Part shown: positions 57,747-64,000 of the stretch, piece after piece
Numbering within the stretch: the first letter of the stretch is position 1
Layout: every line of letters begins with the position of its first letter
NCBI GenBank assembly: GCA_016930415.1
Contig: JAFGGS010000003.1
Location: 1-64,000, forward strand
DNA: 64,000 bases
Origin: Candidatus Woesearchaeota archaeon
Lineage (GTDB): Archaea; Nanobdellota; Nanobdellia; Woesearchaeales; SM23-78
Direction: 5' to 3'
Notes under the pieces: generated by a model
The model's input: the letters and a program-made list of their open reading frames with translations, nothing else
The model's database searches: none
What the model was told of the DNA's origin: nothing
Translations under genes and position numbers: made by a program

Positions 57747-58313
57747 TTAAGGCGCCGGCCTGAAGACCAGTTCAGGCCGCCTATCAAAGTACCTGGTCAC
57801 TTCTAGAGGATGAAACTTGAATCTTGCGTAGCTTATCGAATAATAGCTCATCACAGAATCATGAGAAGGAAGTGGATGAGGATAATCTTTCTTCATCCCC
57901 AAGACCAGGTCTTGCCATGAAGAGAATCCTCCCTTCTTAAGCTCTTCTTGCGTGAAATCAACGGGATGGGCGATGACAAGCCTGTCAATGTTCAGAAGAC
58001 CTCTTGGAAAGGGTTCAAGTCCGCCCTCACTCCCAGCATTGTAGGCGTAGACAGGGATAATCCTATACTTAGGGATCAGCAAGCGCTCATCCAGGAACCT
58101 GAAAACCCCTCTTCTTCTCGCCCCAGTCGCATAGGGGGCAAAATCCAAGCCTGAAGGTTCAAAGCTTGCAGGAGGAAAGTTTAAAAGATCATCTACGAAT
58201 ATCCTCAAGTCAAGCGCCTCTGCTCGCTTTCCTAAAGCAACCTTTACCGCAGGCTCTACCAGACCAAGAGAATCCTGCTCACACTTCATCAAATCGAATT
58301 CTTGTCTCACAGC
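57747..58313 (-). CDS. Hypothetical protein
   Basis: GTG start at about 58313 (VRQEFDLMKCEQDSLG) preceded by GAGGTGG; the ATG at 58475 in the track would translate through the hairpins next to tRNA-Leu. Confidence 0.6.
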   Translation of the reverse strand, partial: AVRQEFDLMKCEQDSLGLVEPAVKVALGKRAEALDLRIFVDDLLNFPPASFEPSGLDFAPYATGARRRGVFRFLDERLLIPKYRIIPVYAYNAGSEGGLEPFPRGLLNIDRLVIAHPVDFTQEELKKGGFSSWQDLVLGMKKDYPHPLPSHDSVMSYYSISYARFKFHPLEVTRYFDRRPELVFRPAP

Positions 58314-58370
58314 AAAACCACCTCGATAACATCGGTGAAAGAGTCTAAGGATAAAAAATCTACAGATAGA

Positions 58371-58395
58371 CAGAACTGCAAAAAAAACAGTTCTG
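58371..58395. repeat. Stem-loop H1 (CAGAACTG / CAGTTCTG)
   Basis: Perfect 8-bp inverted repeat with A-rich loop. Confidence 0.65.
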
Positions 58396-58416
58396 AATCC
58401 ACAGTTTACTGCGCAA

Positions 58417-58455
58417 GCGGAAAACAGAAAACAAAAAAACGTTTTCTGAATCCGC
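58417..58455. repeat. Stem-loop H2 (GCGGA..CAGAAAAC / GTTTTCTG..TCCGC)
   Basis: 8-bp inner and 5-bp outer inverted repeats; followed by TTCTGAATCC like H1. Confidence 0.65.
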
Positions 58456-58490
58456 ATCTCCGTTTTGCTCTGCAAAACTCCGCTGCGGAT
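58450..58490 (-). repeat. Stem-loop H3: tRNA 3' end can pair with downstream sequence
   Basis: ATCCGCA (58450-58456) with TGCGGAT (58484-58490); inner GTTTTGC/GCAAAAC (58462-58468/58472-58478). Confidence 0.6.
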
Positions 58491-58567
58491 GACAGGATTT
58501 GAACCTGTGTAGGCACTAAGCCGACAGATCTTGAGTCTGTTCCGTTTGACCGCTCCGGCACATCCGC
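58484..58567 (-). tRNA. tRNA-Leu (anticodon CAA)
   Basis: GCGGATGTGCCGGAGCGGTCAAACGGAACAGACTCAAGATCTGTCGGCTTAGTGCCTACACAGGTTCAAATCCTGTCATCCGCA; 7-bp acceptor, long variable arm, GGTTCAAATCC T-arm, loop CTCAAGA; no CCA. Confidence 0.95.
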
Positions 58568-58630
58568 AATAAAGTATTCTCTCTAGAACAAGGATTTTCT
58601 TTATAAGTTTTATTCTTTAGAAATGCGTTT

Positions 58631-59281
58631 TCACAGGTCTTTTAGCTTCTTGTGTATGCTCTTGAGGGTATCTCCTATTTCCCGTCCTAGTTCCTTGGTC
58701 TGCCTCTTAGGCATCGCGTGCTTTTCCTCTCTTAGCTCTTCCTTAGGCTCTTCTCTCTCCTCTTTGACTTTCGTGTTCGTGATGTTCTCCATCTTGTCCT
58801 CTACGTCCTCGAGTTTCACTGTGAGCCTTTCGATCTCGCTCCTCGCGCGTTCTGGAGCAGGAGACTCTTTCCTCTTGGGGCTTGGAGCAGGCTCTTCTTC
58901 CTTCCTCTCCTTCCTGCGTGTCCTAGGCTCAAGGTCTAGTGCTGGGAAGTACTTGGCGGTCTCGTGCTTTGCGTAGTGAGGCAGGTATTCCTCTATCTTC
59001 TGTATGAGTAGACGTATCTCTTTGATCTCCCTGTTCAGCTCTGAGAGCTTGCCCAGCTTCCTGTGCCGAAGCTCTTTTAGCGTGTATAATCCCTTCAGCA
59101 CTCCAAGGGTCGACTTCGAGGCTTCCAAGAGGTTCCTCCTGAAGAGCACTGGCCGCTCTATCCTCATGAAGAACTCCTTGTCGGGCATGAATTCGTGCTT
59201 CAGGGCGTGGTGAGGGTGGCTGGGCTCTGCCTGGCCTTCCTCGTTCGTTCTCCTTATGTGCTTCTTGCGATACTTAGGCAT
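58631..59281 (-). CDS. Charged coiled-coil protein, function unknown
   Basis: 216 aa, KLSELNREIKEIRLLIQKIEEYL and C-terminal charged segment; last gene of a three-gene run. Confidence 0.75.
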   Translation of the reverse strand: MPKYRKKHIRRTNEEGQAEPSHPHHALKHEFMPDKEFFMRIERPVLFRRNLLEASKSTLGVLKGLYTLKELRHRKLGKLSELNREIKEIRLLIQKIEEYLPHYAKHETAKYFPALDLEPRTRRKERKEEEPAPSPKRKESPAPERARSEIERLTVKLEDVEDKMENITNTKVKEEREEPKEELREEKHAMPKRQTKELGREIGDTLKSIHKKLKDL

Positions 59282-59295
59282 CAGTATATCCCTTT

Positions 59296-59517
59296 CTACT
59301 CGTTCATCTCGTCCTTTATGACATCCATCTTGTGGGTTATGTCATCGATATTCTTCTGCCACAAGGCGATCTCTTCGTCTTCCTTGTGCTTGAGCTCTTC
59401 TATCTCTGAGAGGACGTCCTTCGCCCCTTCAAGCTTCTTGTCTATGGCGTCGATTATCTCTAGGATGTCCTTGTACTTCTCTATCTTCACGAAAACAGGA
59501 TTTGAGTCGCTTATCAA
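59296..59517 (-). CDS. Small coiled-coil protein, function unknown
   Basis: 73 aa, NPVFVKIEKYKDILEIIDAIDKKLEGAKDVLSEIEELKHKEDEEIALWQKNIDDITHKMDVIKDEMNE; 14-bp gap to next gene. Confidence 0.75.
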   Translation of the reverse strand: MISDSNPVFVKIEKYKDILEIIDAIDKKLEGAKDVLSEIEELKHKEDEEIALWQKNIDDITHKMDVIKDEMNE

Positions 59518-59536
59518 TCTGGTTCACCTCGAAAAG

Positions 59537-60241
59537 CTAGTTCTCGAACAGTTTGTTGTCGATAATCATCAGTTTGTCCTGGATCGCGTTCAGCTCCGCA
59601 GAGAGCATGTTATACCTCTCAAGCCTTCCCTTGTAGGTCTCTTCCATCGTGCTCTCCTCTGTGCGTCTGGTCATGATCCGAGCCTTGCTTAGCTCTTCCT
59701 TCGCCCTGAAGAAATTCCTTATGTCAAGGTACTTTTCCTTAGGGTAGCTTGATTCCGGCCTGGTACGCCTTGGCTCTGGTATGAAGTTTGTCTGTACCTC
59801 GTCTGCTTGCTCGCTGTACTTCGTGCCTGGGTCGATCGTCCACTTTGCAGGCACCGGAGCTTCTTTCGGGGCTGGCCTGGCTTCCAGGGACTTTATCTCA
59901 TCCTCGTCAAAGTCTGGCAGCTCGAACTCCGCGTCTTCTCCAGTGGATTGCGGCGGAGGGATCGGCACTTGCTGAGAGGGAGGTGCTTGCGCCGGGGGCG
60001 TAGGCACGTCAAAAGCCGGCAGGTTCTTTTGCACCGTGCCAGGCAAAGGTTGCTGGTCCATGGGAGGAACGCCTGGTTGGGGAGGTGGCAGCATTCCAAG
60101 TATCCCTGCTTGTCCTGGCGGCGGTATGTCCAGGCTCGGCGGCGGTCCTGGAGGGGCTTGAAGCAAGGTATTGAAGTCAGGAACCTTAGAATTTGACGGC
60201 TCTGCCTGCGACGAGTCTTTCTTCTTAGCAAACAGCCCCAT
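59537..60241 (-). CDS. Proline-rich protein with C-terminal coiled coil, function unknown
   Basis: 234 aa; PPGPPPSLDIPPPGQ...PPPQPGVPP then YLDIRNFFRAKEELSKARIMTRRTEESTMEETYKGRLERYNMLSAELNAIQDKLMIIDNKL. Confidence 0.78.
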   Translation of the reverse strand: MGLFAKKKDSSQAEPSNSKVPDFNTLLQAPPGPPPSLDIPPPGQAGILGMLPPPQPGVPPMDQQPLPGTVQKNLPAFDVPTPPAQAPPSQQVPIPPPQSTGEDAEFELPDFDEDEIKSLEARPAPKEAPVPAKWTIDPGTKYSEQADEVQTNFIPEPRRTRPESSYPKEKYLDIRNFFRAKEELSKARIMTRRTEESTMEETYKGRLERYNMLSAELNAIQDKLMIIDNKLFEN

Positions 60242-60377
60242 TCTCCACCTCTTTTCCGAGTGTTATTTAATTGATACTATTTAAATCTTACTGTATCAAA
60301 AGAACTGACTCTTCCCAGCCGATAAGCTGCTTCAGAAGAAATTTATTGGAAGCAACACATTATTCGCGGCTTGGCGA

Positions 60378-61145
60378 TCAGCATCTCATCTCAATCCCTG
60401 CCTTTTCTGCGAGGCTTCCAAGTGACAGCTCTCTCTTCTCATCCCAGGGTATTGATGGCGTAAGCTCTGGCCTTAGGGTGTCTTGGTGTATTACTGGCGA
60501 GAACAGGCAAAGCTCTCTTATCGTGCGCACGTCCTCATCCCTGTTTTCAAGGAGTATATTCTCGATCGTGGTCTTGAGGCATAGGCCTGCGTATGCGCCT
60601 CCGATGTAGAGTTTTCTTCCTGGGAATCCGGATAAGTCTTTCAGGTCAAGCACTTGTCCTGACCTGCTCTCTGTGAAGATGACAAGATCCACCAGGCCTT
60701 GCTCTAAGAGGAGGCTTGTCGCGGCCGCGTATTGTTGAACCGAGTCTATCAGCACGACGCTGGCTCCTGCACGAGTATCTCTTCGTCTCAGGAGCGAGAA
60801 GAGCCTGTCAAGGTATTGGTCTGCGTCTCTCCTGGTGTCTTGGTTGAGGTGATGTGCATGTCTCAGATGAAGGTATAGCGGGTGGGTGAGCAAGACCAGG
60901 TTTGCGAGCAAGTACTTCTTTGAATGCTCTCTGACGTGCTCTTTGCACTTTGCATACAGTTCTGCTTCTTCTCCTTGCTCGTATCTGCTGTTCCTTCCAT
61001 CATTTGCCAGAACGCCTGTTATGTGTTCTCTCCAAGCCTCAAACCTCGGATTGAAGATTGGCCCTTTATGGGAGGCTTGCCGGTCTGCCATGGAAATCCC
61101 TGGCTTTAGATAATGCTCTATTCTCAGGTCGTAGTGCAAGCCCAT
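60378..61145 (-). CDS. Hypothetical protein
   Basis: 255 aa ORF; RRxxDQYLDRLFSLLRRRDTRAGASVVLIDSVQQYAAATSLLLEQGLVDLVIFTESRSG; no family recognised. Confidence 0.7.
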   Translation of the reverse strand: MGLHYDLRIEHYLKPGISMADRQASHKGPIFNPRFEAWREHITGVLANDGRNSRYEQGEEAELYAKCKEHVREHSKKYLLANLVLLTHPLYLHLRHAHHLNQDTRRDADQYLDRLFSLLRRRDTRAGASVVLIDSVQQYAAATSLLLEQGLVDLVIFTESRSGQVLDLKDLSGFPGRKLYIGGAYAGLCLKTTIENILLENRDEDVRTIRELCLFSPVIHQDTLRPELTPSIPWDEKRELSLGSLAEKAGIEMRC

Positions 61146-61301
61146 GGTGCCTTTCAGGAAAGAGGGTGTGATTTAAAAGAGTTACTGGAGGGAAACGCAT
61201 GAAAGCGACCGATCCATCCTTATATTGGCCTTTGGCTCATAACATTTAATAAAAACAGCATATCAACTGTTATGAGAGGAGTGTCTTGAGAGGCGTTTTA
61301 A

Positions 61302-62321
61302 ATGGAAAAAGAGACTATGTATTGCAGGAAGCTAAAAGAGGGAGCTGTCCAGTGCTTGCTCTGCCCTCACGAGTGCATAGTCCAGCCTGATGCTAGGGGC
61401 GCGTGCGGTGTCCGGGCTAACAGGGCTGGCACGCTCTTCTCGCTCGTCTTTGGCCGTCCTTGCGCGATAAACGTCGATCCTATCGAGAAGAAGCCTCTTT
61501 TTCATTTCTTGCCTGGCGAGTCTACTTTGAGCATCGCGACTGTCGGCTGCAACTTCTCGTGCAGTTTTTGCCAGAACTGGCAGATCAGCAAGGAGTTCGG
61601 GCCCTTTGATAACATCTTCGAGGAGTATCCTGAGGTGAGCCCTGAAAGAGTCGTGTCTTTATGCAGGCAGAACGCGTCTAAGATCATCAGCTACACCTAC
61701 ACCGAACCGACCATCTTCTATGAGTACATGATCGAGACTGCGAGACTTGCCAGGGAGGCTGGCTTGAAGAACGTGATCGTGTCTAATGGCTTCATAAACG
61801 AGGCTCCCTTGCGCGAGCTTTGCAAGGTGTTAGACGCGGCCAACATCGACTTGAAGGCGTTTGATGACAAGTTCTACAGGAAGAACTGCAAGGGAAGGCT
61901 CGCGCCCGTGCTTAAGGCCTTGAAGATATTGAAGGAGGAAGGTGTGTGGCTTGAAGTGACAAATCTCATAGTCCCGGGGGAGAACGATGGCTTAGAAGAG
62001 ATCGAGAAGATGTGCGAGTGGATATCAAAAGAGCTCGGGCGGGGCGTGCCGCTCCACTTCTCAAGGGCTCACCCGGATTACAAGATGGAAGGATTCGAAC
62101 CGACACCCCTAAAGACCCTGGAAGAGGCCAAGAAGATAGCAGAGAAACACCTTGACTTCGTCTATCTGGGGAACGTCCACAGCGATTCAGGCGCATCCAC
62201 TAAGTGCCCTGAGTGCAGGAGAATCCTTGTCGAGCGGAGCATGATGAGCGTCAAGAAGAACATGATCAGGGATGGCAAGTGCCCAGAGTGCGGTGAGACA
62301 ATCTCTGGAGTCTGGAAGTGA
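61302..62321 (+). CDS. amrS: AmmeMemoRadiSam system radical SAM enzyme
   Basis: CLLCPHECIVQPDARGACGVRANRAGTLFSLVFGRPCAINVDPIEKKPLFHFLPGESTLSIATVGCNFSCSFCQNWQIS. Confidence 0.93.
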   Translation: MEKETMYCRKLKEGAVQCLLCPHECIVQPDARGACGVRANRAGTLFSLVFGRPCAINVDPIEKKPLFHFLPGESTLSIATVGCNFSCSFCQNWQISKEFGPFDNIFEEYPEVSPERVVSLCRQNASKIISYTYTEPTIFYEYMIETARLAREAGLKNVIVSNGFINEAPLRELCKVLDAANIDLKAFDDKFYRKNCKGRLAPVLKALKILKEEGVWLEVTNLIVPGENDGLEEIEKMCEWISKELGRGVPLHFSRAHPDYKMEGFEPTPLKTLEEAKKIAEKHLDFVYLGNVHSDSGASTKCPECRRILVERSMMSVKKNMIRDGKCPECGETISGVWK

Positions 62322-62322
62322 C

Positions 62323-63261
62323 TCACTTGATCTTTGCGTAGGCTGTTCTTGCAACGAGGCGCAGGCTCTTCTCAGGCTCAGTCCATCTTCCGAGAATAAG
62401 ACTTGCTGCGTTCCCAAGATATCGCTTCACATCCCTGCACTCATCCCTTCTAAGCCAGTATGGTCCGCTCTCACCGACAAGGCTTAGCGCGCGCACTCTC
62501 GCATCCATCTCTCGCTGGCCTGCTCTTGAGACTGAGAACAGGTAGTTTATAGTTGTCCCGGGGAGAGAGCCCAACCAAGCATCTATGGGCTTGGGAGAAT
62601 CAGGTGAGGCCGGATCGAAGCAGAATAACCCTTCGAATACAGGCTCGCCAGGGCCGCCTTTCTCAATAAGATGCTCAGCCAAGGTTATCACGCCCTTATC
62701 GACAGCAAGTGAACGCGAGGAGGCATTGCCAGGGGCGATCTCAACCTTGTTGTTCGTGTTCAAATCATGATAGGACTGTTCTAGGATTGTCTTGAAAATC
62801 CCCGACTTCACTCCAGAGTCCTGCAGGTCATCCAGCAGGAAATCTGCTACCCTTGCAAGTGGCAGGCCAATGACTGCATATGCGCAACTTGGAGAATATA
62901 GCAGTTCCATTAGTCTTCGCTCGGTATCTTGATCCATATGACTTCTTAGTTTCACTGCAGCATGGAACTTGATGTACTCGTTACGCTGAGGGGATTCGAT
63001 TAGTTGCAAGAGGGCAGGCGTCGCTCTTGAGCCGTGAACTTGCAATACCATATCAAGGTCATAGCGGGAAAGGCAAGATTCTGATTGCACAAAGTCCACT
63101 GGAGTTTTTTCCCGAACTCTCCGTTCCAGGTCCAGGGCTCTCTCCTTGGCCAGTCTCTCCTCTTCCAAGCGACGGGCTTCAGAGTCATCCTCCCGAGTAC
63201 CGTCCCGGGTATCATCCCAGATCTCCTCAACGCTATATCCGCCATCTAAAAAACGTCCCAT
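62323..63261 (-). CDS. Hypothetical protein, possibly alpha-helical/HEAT-like
   Basis: 312 aa; ATPALLQLIESPQRNEYIKFHAAVKLRSHMDQDTERRLMELLYS. Confidence 0.65.
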   Translation of the reverse strand: MGRFLDGGYSVEEIWDDTRDGTREDDSEARRLEEERLAKERALDLERRVREKTPVDFVQSESCLSRYDLDMVLQVHGSRATPALLQLIESPQRNEYIKFHAAVKLRSHMDQDTERRLMELLYSPSCAYAVIGLPLARVADFLLDDLQDSGVKSGIFKTILEQSYHDLNTNNKVEIAPGNASSRSLAVDKGVITLAEHLIEKGGPGEPVFEGLFCFDPASPDSPKPIDAWLGSLPGTTINYLFSVSRAGQREMDARVRALSLVGESGPYWLRRDECRDVKRYLGNAASLILGRWTEPEKSLRLVARTAYAKIK

Positions 63262-63543
63262 TTTCAGTCTCCCCCTGTGGCTTCAACCGAGTGTGGTATG
63301 GAAATATCTGTCTGTATCTGAGAATCGCGTGTTCTAAGGTCTTCCAAATCTTTGGTCGGTGAAGACATCAAAAAATAGGGAAAGCAGGCGTGATTTATAA
63401 AAGTTCTGGGGTGACAGTTACAGGAGGGTGAATTAACAGATAATCGGAATGGAAGATTTTAGAAATCATCGCGGAATCATCGTACGTTTTTCCGCTTTCC
63501 CTCGGGTAAGTTTTTTATTGCACCATCTTGCGCACCACAATCC

Positions 63544-64000
63544 ATGGATTCGAGGTTGTTCGCATTAGGGTTGTTCATGCTATTGTCAGGCGCGCCAGTC
63601 TCTGGCGCGGTCTTGATAAGCGAGATCATGTATAATCCCATGGGAAACGATAACAACCTCGAGTTCATCGAAGTTTTGGGGACGGACGATCTCACCAGCT
63701 ACGTCTTCGGGGATTCCTCCTCGAATGACTCCCTTGAAACCTTGAAGTTCGTCCCTGGAAACTTCTCTCTCATAGTCGAGGAGGGATTCGATCATTCAGG
63801 CATCAATGCGAGCGTATTCTCTGCAGGCGCTACTATCGGCAATAACCTGAACAACGACGCAGACGAGGTCTTCTTATACCTGGGTAGCGTGGTGGCCGCG
63901 TCTGCAGGCTATGATGGCGGCCTGGCGAATGGCAACGGTTACTCTCTGGAGCTGGTCAATGGCGAGTGGCTTGAGTCCTGCGTGGTCGGCGGCAGCCCTG
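63544..64000 (+). CDS. Secreted lamin-tail-domain (LTD) protein, partial (runs off right edge)
   Basis: Manual translation MDSRLFALGLFMLLSGAPVSGAVLISEIMYNPMGNDNNLEFIEVLGTDD...; missing from ORF track because no stop lies in the window. Confidence 0.85.
   Translation, partial: MDSRLFALGLFMLLSGAPVSGAVLISEIMYNPMGNDNNLEFIEVLGTDDLTSYVFGDSSSNDSLETLKFVPGNFSLIVEEGFDHSGINASVFSAGATIGNNLNNDADEVFLYLGSVVAASAGYDGGLANGNGYSLELVNGEWLESCVVGGSP

Noticed and set aside
58450-58570. Integration (att) remnant at tRNA-Leu
   Set aside because: The match to the tRNA end is an inverted, not a direct, repeat and there is no integrase or mobile-element gene nearby.
62085-62110. GGATTCGAACC resembling a tRNA T-arm
   Set aside because: Lies in frame inside amrS (KMEGFEPTPLK) and no acceptor or anticodon arms surround it.
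1-64000. CRISPR arrays, IS elements or prophage
   Set aside because: No regularly spaced repeats, transposase, integrase or phage structural genes were recognised.

Overview
Archaeal chromosome segment. Support: PCNA sliding clamp, archaeal RNase J, NFACT-N protein, TATA-like promoters, tRNA-Leu without encoded CCA, stand-alone 5S rRNA. The gene complement looks DPANN-like (Woese-/Pacearchaeota type), but that is inference. Most of the window is housekeeping: NrdR/class II RNR with a cobalamin adenosyltransferase, GlmS, YvcK/CofD-like, IMPDH-PurA, PyrB, Asd, Nudix, MscL, Bcp, AmmeMemoRadiSam enzyme, and nucleotide-sugar/surface-glycan genes. The most unusual parts are: (1) a leftward operon of three secreted giants at 1-10148, where an SpvB/FG-GAP/YD-repeat (RHS/TcB-TcC-like) protein ends in five Ig-like repeats and overlaps by ATGA a second secreted protein that carries the remaining YD/RHS core. 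That core is interrupted by LamG domains, one of them a cassette with sharply different codon usage. The ORF track misses this second protein because it runs off the left edge. (2) A copper module: membrane-anchored wHTH, HMA chaperone, HMA-SafE-cupredoxin fusion, thioredoxin-like lipoprotein and CopA. (3) A pair of NrdR boxes 32 bp apart upstream of nrdR-nrdJ. (4) A fossil of a second nrdJ 3' end downstream of nrdJ. (5) An operon of three small coiled-coil proteins of unknown function. (6) An NFACT (RqcH) homolog that appears to lack NFACT-R. (7) A tRNA-Leu whose 3' end can pair with downstream hairpins. All identifications are from reading sequence and motifs; no database search was run.
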